DNA of 64,000 nucleotides from Luffa acutangula (lineage: Eukaryota; Streptophyta; Magnoliopsida; Cucurbitales; Cucurbitaceae): the NCBI GenBank assembly GCA_036850905.1, contig CM072088.1, forward strand, positions 24,736,501 through 24,800,500. The letters run 5' to 3'. Position numbers and translations under genes: made by a program. Under the pieces are notes generated by a model. The model searched no databases. It was not told the origin of the DNA and was given only the letters and a program-made list of their open reading frames with translations. Of this stretch, positions 1 to 10,753 are shown piece after piece (position 1 is the stretch's first letter; each line of letters begins with the position of its first letter).

Positions 1-838
1 TCTTAACTCACCCGACAGATGTTGAAGCATGGAAAGACTTTGACAGACAATATGATTGGTTTGCAAAAGATCCAAGGAATGTAAGGTTAGCTCTAGCTAC
101 TGATGGATTCAACCCGTTTGGTAACATGAATACATCATATAGTACCTGACCAGTAATATTAATTCCATACAACTTGCCACCATGGAAGTGCATGAAATAG
201 ACATTTTTCTTATTGTCATTACTTATATTGGGGCCAAAATCCCCAGGAAAAGAGATAGACGTTTATTTACAGCCACTAATAGAATAATTGAAGGTTGTAT
301 GGAGTAATGGCATAGACACTTATGATGTCTTTAGTTGTCAAAATTTTCGTCTTCATGCAGCGTTGATGTGGACGATTAATGACTTTCCAACATATGGTAA
401 TTTGTCAGGATGGAACACTAAAGGGTATAAGGCATGTCCAATTTGTAATTAAGACGTCTCATCTGATTCATTGCACAATAAGATATGTTATACAGGACAT
501 CGTCGTTACCTACTTATGAATCATTATTGGCGGAAAAGTAAACAGTTTAATGGCAAAGCAGAATATAGAGTTGCACCTCGATCTTTCGCTGGATTAGATG
601 TTCTTCACTAGTTAGAGACTATAGATTTTCCACCATTTGGGAAAACTGTAAATATATTGCAATGGAAAAGGAAGCAACCTCATACTGAATTAAATTGGGT
701 GAAGAAAAGTATTTTTTTTCGAGTTACCGTACTGGTCAAGTCCTAAGATCCGACACAAACTCGATGTCGTGCATATTGAGAAAAATATTTGTGATAATGT
801 CTTGGGTACCTTATTGAATATTGAAGGAAAAACAAAAT
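1..838 (+). pseudogene. CACTA (En/Spm) transposase fragment, tnp2-type
   Basis: Conceptual translation gives pieces typical of the plant CACTA transposase (tnp2 family): DPRNVRLALATDGFNPFGNM near 90-130, then PYNLPPWKCMK near 165-195, GYKACPIC near 425-450, and a block with IFFELPYWSSPKIRHKLD and HIEKNICDNVLGTLLNIEG near 705-835. The pieces lie in more than one frame and are broken by stops (for example TGA at about 147), so this is a decayed copy cut by the window start. The protein would bind element ends and cut and paste the transposon. No terminal CACTA repeat is visible. Family assignment is strong; no function is expected. Confidence 0.85.
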
Positions 839-1065
839 AAAATTTTTTCGACGCTAAATGACTGATTTCTTGTAGTGAGAGTCTATCAGTGACTATAGAC
901 AATGCAAATATAATTCTATTTGTTATAGTTATTGATATCATTGATTTACAAGTGACCATTAGTGATGAAAAGAGTCTATGTTGCGATTTGTATAAGTAGC
1001 GTAAAGATTTATATTAGTTGCATAAAAACTTGTATAATGGATGAATTTGAATAGAATATGATATG
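839..1065. other. Unassigned AT-rich spacer
   Basis: No gene is visible. It contains a short TATCAGTGACTATAGAC-like stretch similar to the palindromic repeat near 13.5 kb. Confidence 0.4.
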
Positions 1066-2487
1066 TGTTGGGCTTTATGCCCTAAAACTCGTAGATAGTA
1101 AATGAAAACATATTATAATTTATATCAACAAAGTGTTATTGAAGTTATTCAATAAGGTGTTATTAAATTTGTTGTTTTTGAATTGAATTACTTAACTCTA
1201 AATCCAATAAACTAACATCCAGGGTTGTATTATGTAGTTTGAACAGTATGTGGGGACATACAAGGATCAATGTTCAAATAACAACGTAAAGGGTCTATAG
1301 CATAGGGATACGGTTGAGTACCTTATCCTTGTGACCCTATGGACATGCAACTGGGGGTATCCTAAGCAATGAGTTTGCATAAGATCGGACCGTGAAATAG
1401 TAACCATTAGATGTAACTACGTTGACTAATTATGTTATTATTTCAATAGGATGACCTAGGTAACTCAATCTTAATCTTGAGTGTGTTATAAACTCATGTC
1501 TGCTAGGGATAGTCCTATGGTTTGTATGGGTGAGAGTGACCAGATTTGTCGACTTAATAAACCTACCATTTTGGAGACAAGACCAAGTGGGGAGCTAGGA
1601 ACATAACATCACAAGATGAAAGTCACTCATTCTTGTCTTTAGGGTAAGTAAATTAGTGTTCCCTTAAGTGGTGTCTCCGAGACTAAAACAAAGGGCTCAA
1701 CCCTCTCATTGACCCGAGAGGAACTTCTATTTATTCGTTGGACCATCAACAAGTTATTCATCAGAGGAGCACTGGTACTTAAGAACATAGAGGTAACCTA
1801 GAGGTAAAATGATAATTTGACCCAACTGGTGTTACGAATACTCATGAAAGATTGACTTACTATTATTGGTCGATGTTTGTTGATGACCGCAAAGCGTACG
1901 GGTCAAGTAATATAGTGACTGTGAGTATGTGAGTATCGTCACCACAGGGATTGGACTTATTCACTTAATTATCGCGAATATTATTGCTTACCTTTATTTA
2001 GAGAACAAAATCTAATGCCAAAAAGAATAACAAAAAGTTAATCTAGAAAGCAAAAGATAAATGGAGACACAATTTAGAGGGATAATTCTAGGGTGTTGAT
2101 TTCATCAATTGGACTTTTAATTGCTTAATGAATGAAAATTGTGATCAAACCAAATCAACTAATTCATTAAGCAAAGGTTCAACAAACTAAATCAAACCCA
2201 TAGAATTTAGGAATTAACTACTCATAATCACTAAATATCCAATAACTCCTAATCACACCTAATTTAGAAACTAAAAACAAAGGAAAAAGGAATAGAAATG
2301 CTCATAATCATGTCGATCTCCTCTATCCCATAGCGACCTCCATCGATCCTGAGTTCCCAAGATCTTCAATAATGCTCCAAATCTTCTCCCAAAACCCCCA
2401 ATTTTAGTGTGGAATCGAGAATAGGGTGAAAACCCTCAAATTGACTCTCTAAATCCGATTGAAAATGGCCCTATTTATAGTTGTCCA

Positions 2488-2645
2488 ACAGCTCCAGCGT
2501 CTTGACGCTTATGTCACAGCGTCTCGAGGATGTGACGTCATATGCTTGGTGCCCAAGTTGCTTTAGTGTCAAGACACTGCCCCATTTCCAGCTTGTTCTC
2601 CACGGCTTGCCTAGCGTCGAGACGCCCAAGGCTAGCGTCGAGACG
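2488..2645 (-). promoter_or_regulatory. Cluster of AGCGTC-GACGCT palindromes (family D, minus)
   Basis: Variants of the 14-bp palindrome (for example AGCGTCTTGACGCT near 2499 and AGCGTCGAGACG near 2616 and 2636) lie in the U3 part of the reversed LTR. A regulatory role is inferred only from position and repetition. Confidence 0.45.
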
Positions 2646-2997
2646 TGATGACAGGCAAAAATGTCATCAATTTCCTATTAATTTTAGCTAGTTTTATGCT
2701 TGAATTGTGTACTTTAATGCTATTTTCTGTTTAAGTTTCAGAAAAATCGGAATTTTGAGAGATTTTGGATGATTTTGGAGCCTTTTGGAGCAATTTGAAG
2801 AATTACATTGAAGATCCGAGTCCAAAAGTCCAAGAAGAATGAATTAGAAGCCCAAAATCATGAATTCCAAGTCTTAAATTATCAAGTTGGATCAAGAAAA
2901 GTGCCCAAAATCCATTACATGAAGTATTTGGGCCAAAAGAAAGTTGGAGGCCCAAAAATGGAGTGAAAATCGGGCCATTATTGAAGATTCAGGGCCT

Positions 2998-3180
2998 AGC
3001 GTCAAGACGCTAAGCCTGGAGCGTCCCGACGCTAGGCAGCTATGCGGAAAAATCCAGAAATCGAGACACCGTCGCAACGCTGTCCAGATAGCGTCTCGAC
3101 GCTGCGACGTCTTGGAGCCCAAGAAAAGATAACGTCAAAGCGTCGCGACGCTGTCCATGTAGCGTCGTGACGCTACGCCT
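2998..3180 (+). promoter_or_regulatory. Cluster of AGCGTC-GACGCT palindromes upstream of an LTR TATA box
   Basis: Five or more palindrome copies occur here, including a perfect AGCGTCGCGACGCT at 3139-3152, all just 5' of the TATA box at 3191. This is the U3 enhancer position. The sequence is clear; its role as a protein-binding site is inference. Confidence 0.5.
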
Positions 3181-3190
3181 GCTGGGAGCC

Positions 3191-3198
3191 TATAAAAG
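3191..3198 (+). promoter_or_regulatory. LTR TATA box (family D)
   Basis: TATAAAAG lies about 545 bp into the LTR, downstream of the palindrome cluster. The same arrangement is seen in the D copy at 63968. Confidence 0.55.
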
Positions 3199-4933
3199 GA
3201 GCCTTTTGCATCCATATTTGGTGTGCCAATTGGGGGGTTTTCACCCCATTCTAGAATCCACACTAAAATTGAGGATTTTTGGGAGAGTTTTGGAGCTTTG
3301 TTGAAGATCTTTGGAGCTCGAGATCGATGGAGGTCGACGCGGGATCGAGGAGATCGACACTTTTATGAGCATTTCTCTTCCCTTTTCCTTTATGTTTTAG
3401 TTTCTAGAATTGTTGTGATTAGGAATTATTGAATTTTAGTGCTTATGAGTAGTAAATTCCTAAATTCTATGAGATTGATTTAGATGTTGAACCTCTGCTG
3501 AATTAATGAATTGATGTGGTTTAATTGTCATTATCGTTCATTTGTGCATTTTGTCGGTAATGCTTTTAAACAACTGATCACTGATTAAATGAATCGTTAC
3601 TAAGTGGAAACTCGACGGGGAGAAGCTTAGACTAGAACTGAATGCATGACTAACGGTTATTTACCCGGGTGACACGGGATAAAATAAATAACGTTAGAGG
3701 TTGTACTGAAGGGTCGTAATGCCATGCTAAGTAAATAAAGATGAGACTGAAAGGAGATTCTTTATTGAAAGGTATGAGATAGGAGGAGACCGACAGGAGA
3801 GTCCTTGTTTAGGCTTCTAGACTTATGAATCAAATGATTGGTTAATCCATATTAGTTAATTGATTAAGCACTAAAGGTCCAATTGATAAAATCAACCACT
3901 ATAGAATTATCCCTCCAAATTGTGTCGCCATTTATCTTTTGCTTTCTAGATTAGCTTTTTATTTTATCTTTTCGGCATTAGATTTTGTTCTCTAAATAAA
4001 GCTAAGCAAGATTATTATTCGCGGTAATTAATTGAATAAATCCAATCTCTGTGGAGACGATACTCTATACTCAAAATCACTATATTACTTGTGACGACCC
4101 GTTCGCTTGCGGTGATCGAAAAATCGCATAACAAGACACTAGTCTCTCGGTCTTCCTCTTCAATGATGGTCCTTTGGACTTCATTTTGGGCCTCCAACTC
4201 ATCTCTCTTGGGCTTTTGGACTTGGATCTTCTATGGTCTTCTTCAAAATGCTCCAAAAGCCTCCAAATTCATCCAAAATTTCTCAAGAACTCTTGTTTTG
4301 CTTCTTTGGCTCGGTTTCTGAAATTTAAACATAAAATAGCATCAAAGCACACAATTTAAGCACAACACTAGCTAAAATTAATAGGAAATAGATAGCATAT
4401 TTGCATGCTATCATCTATGGACACATAAATATTCTACAATGAGAAGAGTACAACTGTGGGTCTTTAGTGTAGTGACCCATAGTTAACGAATGTTGGTTAA
4501 TTTGGTTAATGAGTTTAATAAATTAATCTCGTATCGTTAGAGCTTCTCATCTGTAGGTCCATTATGTCCCTCTACTAGCTCGTAAAGGGTATATTGAGGC
4601 TAATTAGTCTTGAATAGAATTTGATTTGTTAAAATTCGTCAAGGAAATTTAGGTTAATTGTATATGATACAATTAATATAATGTATGGTGATACATTATA
4701 ATATAAAGTTAATTATGAATTAAACTTTATAATATAAAATTAATTTTGGATATGATTCAAAATTAATTTATGAGAGAATTAAATATTTGAAGGGGTTCAA
4801 ATATTAATTAAATGTGAATTGAATTCACATTGAAACTATAGGTTAAATTTAATGTGAATTGGATTCATATAAAAACTATAAGTTAGGAGAGAAATATACA
4901 TTTGAATATGGTTGAAATGTAAGTTTAATTAAA

Positions 4934-5038
4934 GGGAAAAATACACTTTTGGTCCATGAGTTTTCAAATTCAACAATTTAGTCCCTCAGGTTTGGATTTT
5001 GTTTCATTTCGGTCCCTCCATCCACTTTTCCGTTAACT
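4934..5038 (+). repeat. Left terminal inverted repeat region of the Mutator-like element
   Basis: It starts GGGAAAAATACACTTTTGGT and includes further 'ttggtccctcc'-type units. It stops at CCGTTAAC, where retroelement-derived tandem repeat begins. The right end carries the matching complement. Confidence 0.7.
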
Positions 5039-5855
5039 TCGGCAGTCCAGGCTCGCCTGGTGTAAAGATGCTCAGGCCAGAGGAGGTGAGGTAGACTCAT
5101 TGGTCCAGGCTCACATGGTCTCACTCTGGATGAGGCGAGGTAGATTTCGGCAGTCCAGGCTCGCCCAATGTAAAGATGCTCAGGCGAGCCTGGATTTTGT
5201 TTCATTTCGGTCCCTCCATCCACTTTTCCGTTAACTTCGGCAGTCCAGGCTCGCCTGGTGTAAAGATGCTCAGGCCAGAGGAGGTGAGGTAGACTCGTTG
5301 GTCCAGGCTCACATGGTCTCACTCTAGATGAGGCGAGGTAGACTTCGGCAGTCCAGGCTCGCCCAGTGTAAAGATGCTCAGGCCAGAGGAGGTGAGGTAG
5401 ACTCGTTGGTCCAGGCTCACATGGTCTCACTCTGGATGAGGCGAGGTAGACTTCGGCAGTCCAGGCTCGCCTGGTGTAAAGATGCTCAAGCCAGAGGATG
5501 TGAGGTAGACTCGTCGGTCCAGGCTCACATGGTCTCACTCTGGATGAGGCGAGGTAGACTTCTGTAGTCCAGGCTCGCCCGGTGTAAAGATGCTCAGGCC
5601 AGAGGAGGTGAGGTAGACTCGTTGGTCCAGGATCACATGGTCTCACTCTGGATGAGACGAGGTAGACTTCGGCAGTCTAGGCTCGCCTGGTTTAAAGATG
5701 CTCAAGCCAGAGGATGTGAGGTAGACTCGTCGGTCCAGGCTCACATGGTCTCACTCTGGATGAGGCGAGGTAGACTTCGGCAGTCCAGGCTCGCATGTCT
5801 TGATGCTCGAGTCGGTTGCCTTGTGCACACTCCTGAATACTGAACTTTAATGGTG
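5039..5855. repeat. 108-bp tandem repeat array 1
   Basis: About seven and a half units share the landmarks 'aggctcgcctggtgtaaaga', 'gaggtagactcgttggtcc' and 'cacatggtctcactctggat'. Successive landmarks at about 5357, 5465, 5573, 5681 and 5789 give a 108-bp period. Because 108 is a multiple of three, both strands stay open over long stretches (for example 4978-5646 on the minus strand, 222 codons). These frames are a by-product of the repeat; no known domain is encoded. The unit is the same as in the array at 7320-8135. Confidence 0.85.
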
Positions 5856-5862
5856 AAACTAA

Positions 5863-6057
5863 TGTTATAGGTGATTTTGGACCACACAAGGAGCTGACGA
5901 GGACAAACGGGCAGAGGTAGGACCAAAAGACCGACCTAGAGGAAGACCAGGCCAAAGGGTCGGGCCAACATGGCCCGACCCATATGGTCGGCCTCGGCAA
6001 AAGGCCGAGGCCGACCATTCGGCCTGGTTGCGCGGGCCGAGTCCGTTCGATGCCGTT
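5863..6057 (+). mobile_element. Truncated Tat LTR, 5' end, plus strand
   Basis: TGTTATAGGTGATTTTGGAC at 5863 is the sense start of the LTR found in full, reversed, at 6058-6644 and 10754-11308. This piece stops at about 195 bp (ATGCCGTT) and abuts the reversed LTR, giving a head-to-head LTR junction. Confidence 0.7.
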
Positions 6058-6644
6058 TGATGGTCGATTTTGGCCAGAGGATCTCACCTGACCTTCACGT
6101 GTCACCAACGGTAAATTTGTAGATGAGGGGGGAAGACGTGGCCTGCAAGACAGTAAACCTTCACACCGGCGTGGTGCTCGCCACACCGGCTCCGATGCTT
6201 AAGTCAGCAAACAGAATGGTAGGGAGTGGAAAAGTAAGAGCAAGAGGAGAGAGTAGAGAGTATAGAATATAGTTTAGGGATAGAATTCGGGATCCCCTCT
6301 TCAGTGGCGAAGAGGGATATAAATACCTGCTCATCCTCCTAGGGTTTTTAGGGATTCAGAGGCGTTTTAGGTCAAACCAAGCGAAACCGAGGCGGCCAAA
6401 GGCGGTGGGGACCAAACGGCATCGAACGGACTCGACCCGCGCAACCGGGCCGAATGGTCGACCTCGGCCTTTTTCCGAGGCCAACCATATGCTCGCCCTC
6501 GGCAAAAGGCCGAGGCCGACCATATGGGTCGGGCCATGTTGGCCCGACCCTTTGGCCCGGTCTTCATCTGGGTCGGTCTTTTGGTCCTACCTCTGCCCGT
6601 TCTTCCTCGTCAGCTCTTTGTGTGGTCCAAAATCACCTATAACA
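6058..6644 (-). mobile_element. 3' LTR of the Tat-type element
   Basis: On the plus strand it reads TGATGGTCGATTTTGGCCAG to ...AAATCACCTATAACA. It is close in sequence to 10754-11308, with a duplicated GGCCGAGG-type stretch making it slightly longer. A (G)GCCTCGGCC palindrome is repeated inside. Confidence 0.8.
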
Positions 6645-6660
6645 TTAAGCCCCCACTCTT
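6645..6660 (-). promoter_or_regulatory. Polypurine tract of the Tat-type element
   Basis: On the minus strand AAGAGTGGGGGCTTAA lies directly before the 3' LTR start TGTTATAGG, the expected place for plus-strand DNA priming. Confidence 0.7.
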
Positions 6661-7319
6661 GAATTGGGATTCAGGTGCGACTTTAGTGCTATCGGTTGAG
6701 CTCCTTAAGCCTGATTTAAGAGTATAACTCTCCTTCCATGCCGACTTATTTATGATTCCTTGTTATCCTGCAAGATAGGACCAAGTGGACAAAGTAGACA
6801 ATCCCTGAAAAAGGGTTAGGTGAAATGGAAATGGAAAAGGGTGATTGGCCTCGGCCTCGAGAAGAGGTCGAGCACAGCTATCTCCCTTTCTGCTTGCCTG
6901 GTCGGCCTCGTACTGGGTCATTCGGAGTGCTTCATTTCAGGTTCATGTCTGCAAGAGAAAAGTTAGGGAAAAGGCTAGGGTCGGCCTCGACCTCAAGCCC
7001 CCGTTAGCCTAAAATTTGGCTCCCTGCATCCATATGTTGGTCCTTGTAGGAAAATAACAAGAGAATAGGTTTGAACATGTAAATTTTTGTAGAACATGCT
7101 AAACCTGGGTGCTTTTTGTTTAATAGGGAGTGCATATCCCCTACTACTTGCTTTTTGTTTAATAGGGAGTGCATATCCCCTTTGTAGCCCCCAATCTCAA
7201 GAAAAACTTTATTAAAACACAAAGTATAGTTGAGTAAATAGGAGAATACCTTTAGAGTTTGTGCTCGGCCTTGGCAAGAGGTGCTCGGTCCCGGCTCCTG
7301 CAGGGTGAGCTTGACTTAG
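6661..7319 (-). other. Non-coding internal region of the Tat-type element
   Basis: No coding frame is supported. It holds repeated GGTCGGCCTCG motifs and a direct repeat of a 'gctttttgtttaatagggag' unit near 7110 and 7150. A diverged relative lies at 48820-49100. Confidence 0.5.
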
Positions 7320-8135
7320 ATGAAGTGTATGGACTCATGCCAGGTGAGGTGAGGTAGACTCGTTGGTCAAGGCTCACATGGTCTCACTCTCGATGAGGTG
7401 AGGTAGACTCGGCAGTCCCGGCTCGCCTGATGTAAAGATGCTCAGGCCAGAGGAGGTGAGGTAGACTCGTTGGTCCAGGTTCACATGGTCTCGCTTTGGA
7501 TGAGGCGAGGTAGACTTCGGCAGTCCAGGCTCGCCTGGTGTAAAGATGCTCAGGCTAGAGGAGGTCAGGTAGACTCGTTGGTCCAGGCTCACATGGTCTC
7601 ACTCTGGATGAGGCGAGGTAGACTTCGACAGTCCAGGCTCGCCCGATGTAAAGATGCTTAGGCCAGAGGAGGTGAGGTAGACTCGTTGGTCCAGGCTCAC
7701 ATGGTCTCACTCTGGATGAGGCGAGGTAGACTTCGGCAGTCCAGGCTCGCCTGGTGTAAAGATGCTCAAGCCAGAGGATGTGAGGTAGACTCGTCGGTCC
7801 AGGCTCACATGGTCTCACTCTGGATGAGGTGAGGTAGACTTCGGCAGTCCAGGCTCGCCCGGTGTAAAGATGCTCAGGCCAGAGGAGGTGAGGTAGACTC
7901 GTTGGTCCAGGCTCACATGGTCTCACTCTGGATGAGGCGAGGTAGACTTCGGCAGTCCAGGCTCGCCTGGTGTAAAGATGCTCAAGCCAGAGGATGTGAG
8001 GTAGACTCGTCGGTCCAGGCTCACATGGTCTCACTCTGGATGAGGCGAGGTAGACTTCGGCAGTCCAGGCTCGCATGTCTTGATGCTCGAGTCGGTTGCC
8101 TTGTGCACACTCCTGAATACTGAACTTTAATGGTG
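7320..8135. repeat. 108-bp tandem repeat array 2 (inside the Tat-type element)
   Basis: About seven units of the same 108-bp repeat as 5039-5855, ending in the same unique sequence (GCATGTCTTGATGCTCGAGT ... TGGTGAAACT). Long open frames on both strands (7555-8076 minus, 7902-8123 plus) follow from the period of 36 codons. Confidence 0.85.
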
Positions 8136-8328
8136 AAACTGTAAGGCTATTTAATTAAACTTTCACACTTTGAATGAAGAAAAAAATACTTAACCTATAC
8201 TAGAGGCAGAAACAAAGTAAACAATGTCTAATTACATGATAGAATGCAATAAACGAAAAACCCTAAAACTCCATAAGTTCAGATTCAGTGTTGGTGGAAG
8301 TGTGTGCTGCTCGGCCTCGGCTCATTCT

Positions 8329-8975
8329 CTAGTCGCCCTCGGCCCTCTGTGGCTTGACAGCTTTTAGTGCGGTCCAGTAACACTCCCTCGATTCCTTCTG
8401 CTCTCCCTTGACGACTCCCACACCGTTCGGAGTTGGAAACTTCAGTAACTGATGGTAAGTTGAAGTTATTGCCTTCATCTCATGCAAGGTTGGTCTTCCT
8501 AGGATTGCATTGTAGGCTGACATACAATCCACAACTAGGAAGTTTATCATCTTTGTCACTGCATTCTGTCCATCCCCAAAGGTCACAGGAAGTTCCATGC
8601 TACCTTCTGGGGTCACTCTCTCTCCCCCAAATCCTACAAGTGGGGTAAGGCTTGGCTTTAAGAGTTCCCTCCCTAACCGCATTGCTTTAAAGGCTGTTAG
8701 AGAAAGGACATCAGCCGAGCTTCCTCCATCAATTAGGATCCGATGGATTTTCACATTGGCTACAATTAGAGTGACCACCAGAGCATCATTATGTGGCTGA
8801 TGAATGCTCGCTGCCTCAGCCTCAGTGAACTCCAAAGGGGGGTGTGCCTTTGATAGATGGACATAATACATACCTCGATATTCTGGTTCAACCCTCGCTT
8901 CCCTGGCAATAGCTTTCCTCTTTTTGCTTGAACCTCCTCCTGCTGGTCCTCCAAAGATGGTTCTGATCTCTCGTA
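8329..8975 (-). pseudogene. Retroviral-type aspartic protease (Tat gypsy)
   Basis: The frame reads REIRTIFGGPAGGGSSKKRK near its start, then HNDALVVTLIVANVKIHRIL, the active-site stretch LIDGGSSADVL (DGGS, a D-[ST]-G type site as in Tat elements) and a closing AYNAILGRPTLHEMKA block (the ILGRP flap-end motif). It would cleave the Gag precursor. No RT follows: after the stop at 8329 comes non-coding sequence and the tandem array. The frame from about 8975 to 8329 appears intact, but upstream gag is broken. I treat it as the remnant of a non-autonomous element's gag-protease region. Confidence 0.75.
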
Positions 8976-9049
8976 GGGGTTCTTCTTTGTCTCGGCCATC
9001 TTTGGTCAGGCTCGGCCTCGGCCATCCGTGGTCGGCCTCGGCCCTAGGC

Positions 9050-10700
9050 TCACTCTTTCAAATACCCATTCTGGATCAGTGCTTCGATTTCATCATTCAA
9101 CTGAATACAATTCCTGGTTGAATGCCCGTGGTCCCGGTGGAAAAGACAATACTGGCTCTTGTCTCTTCTATCGGCACTCGACTTCATCCTCCCTGGGAAT
9201 TTCAGGAGGCCCGTATTTCGGATCTCCATCAGTACTTGCTCCTGCGGAACAACAGTTGGGGTGTATTTTCCAAACTTACCGAAAGGAGGTGCTCATTGGT
9301 CTGGTCGGCCTCGACCATTGTCTTGTCGGCCTCGTCCATGGTCTGCTCGGCCCCGGCCTCCCTCGTCGGTCCGCTGCCTTTTGTCCTTTTTACTGTCGCA
9401 GTTAGATGAAGAAAACCTCTTGTACTCTCGTTCCGACTTCTTTGACTTAAGTAACTCCTCTGCGCTCATATACTTTTGTGCCCGGGAGACAAACTCCGCA
9501 TAGGTTCGAGGTTGGCTCTTACCTATCGAATTGAGCAGTCTTTCGTCTTCCAGTCCGGCTGTTATGGCTACTAGGGTTGCTCCCTCGCTGTATCCCTCAA
9601 CCTGCAGTGCTTCATCGTTAAACACGTGTTATGTAATCACGTAAGCTCTCACCTAGCTACTGTTTGACTGTTAAGAGGTTGATGTGAGGCTTGCGTAGTT
9701 CTCTGGCTCCCATGAACTGTGCAAGGAATGCTTGGGCCAACTCTTTGAAACAGCTGATGGATCTCCTTTTCAGCCTCTCAAACCAGTGCCTGGTTGATCC
9801 TGTCAGAGTGAAAAAGAATCCGCGGCACCTGATTGCATCTGAGACGCCGTGGAAGTCCATCCAGCTTCTGTATGCGTTTAGATGTTGCACGGGGTCTTTC
9901 TTGCCATCGTACTGTTTGAGCGTGGGTACCTTAAACTTTTGAGGCACCTCGGCTTTCATGACTTCTTCTGTGAAGGACGGATCGACTTGGTCGGCTAGTT
10001 CTTCCAAGTTTTGATCTCCAAGGTCCTTTGACTTCTGCTGGTCTCCCTGAGGATTTCCGAGCTTCTTTAGTGCGTTTAGAAGCTCGATCTTCCAAGGGAG
10101 GTCGTCTTTCTTGGCCTCGGCCTCGGCTGCTCTGGCCTCGGCCTCGGCAGCTCGGGCTTCAGCTTCGGTGGCTTTGGCCTCGGACTCGGCAGTTTTGGCA
10201 CTTCTGCGCTTCTCAACGATCAGATTCCTCAGGTCTGTCTTAGTATGACCGTAGCTTGGGGTAGAAACTGTGTAGTCACGCCCCTTAAATGTGCTTGACT
10301 CTGGGCTCCTCAAAATCGTGCGATCAGTAGGTTTGAGCCCCCTGACCTTGCTGGTCATGCTGTCAGTCTTCTTTCCCTTTGACCTCGTCTCTGACTCTGC
10401 AGTGTGCTCCATAGGCTCCTTCCCTTTCCTCGGATCCCTAACCAGCCTCTCATCAGGGGTTTTAGTGCTAGGGTCGGGTTTATCCAGGATTTGGAGTATT
10501 CTGGACAAACTTCGATTCATTCCCTTCACCTCATCCTCAAGGGCGACAATTTTGGTGTCGGCATCCTCTGCTCGGCCTCGGCCTGCTTGTCTCGGTGACC
10601 CCCGGATGCTGTCATCGTCACGTGACCTCCGATGGTGGCGGTCACCATCTGAATTCTCTCTGTTTACGTCTTGGTCTTTCTTCTCCATCCCCTTACTCAT
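9050..10700 (-). pseudogene. Gag of a Tat-type Ty3/gypsy element, frameshifted
   Basis: ATG at 10700 starts a charged N-terminal region. A run rich in A-E-A-E-A-R-A (about 10090-10200) suggests a coiled coil. The gag core has VQHLNAYRSWMDFHGVSDAI, RHWFERL and FLAQFMGARELRKPHINLL (about 9670-9930). A TAG ends the first frame at 9657. The continuation (FNDEALQVEGY, LLNSIGKSQPRTYAEFV) is shifted by one base from about 9625. The C-terminus carries YCLFHRDHGHSTRNC and LNDEIEALIQNGYLKE, the usual Tat gag tail, and stops at 9050-9052. Gag would form the virus-like particle. It is broken by at least one stop and one frameshift. Confidence 0.8.
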
Positions 10701-10733
10701 TTAATAACCGATGTGCAGATTAACAGGCTTTCT

Positions 10734-10752
10734 TCCCCACAGACGGCGCCAA
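10734..10752 (-). promoter_or_regulatory. Primer-binding site of the Tat-type element
   Basis: On the minus strand TTGGCGCCGTCTGTGGGGA follows the 5' LTR end (...ATCAACA) after one or two bases. This is a common primer-binding sequence of plant Tat-type gypsy elements. Confidence 0.75.
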
Positions 10753-10753
10753 C

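Larger units (their letters stand above)
2646..4133 (+). mobile_element. Family D solo LTR, nested in an opposite-strand copy
   Basis: The LTR starts TGATGACAGGC and ends in ...GCATAACA after the conserved tail TTACTTGTGACGACCCGTTC. It is flanked by AGACG (2641-2645) and AGACA (4134-4138), a 4-of-5 match that fits a 5-bp target duplication. The sequence on either side is continuous with an opposite-strand LTR of the same family, so it inserted into an older copy. It has a TATA box at 3191-3198 preceded by CpG-rich palindromes. The LTR resembles those of Athila/Tat-type gypsy elements, but no coding region of this family is in the window. Confidence 0.75.
1878..4414 (-). mobile_element. Family D solo LTR (minus strand), interrupted by a younger family D LTR
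   Basis: Segments 1878-2645 and 4134-4414 are the 3' and 5' parts of one reversed LTR of the family seen at 2646-4133. Its sense start (complement of 4414) reads TGATAGCATGC and its sense end (complement of 1878) reads GCGGTCATCAACA. The conserved tail (TTACTTG then GACCCGT..GC.TTGCGGT) lies at 1881-1905. I could not confirm a target-site duplication for this outer copy. No internal coding region is present. Confidence 0.7.

Noticed and set aside
4978..5646. 222-codon minus-strand open frame, and similar frames at 5692-6186, 7555-8076 and 7902-8123
   Set aside because: They run through 108-bp tandem repeats whose period is a multiple of three and have no domain; kept as repeats, not genes.
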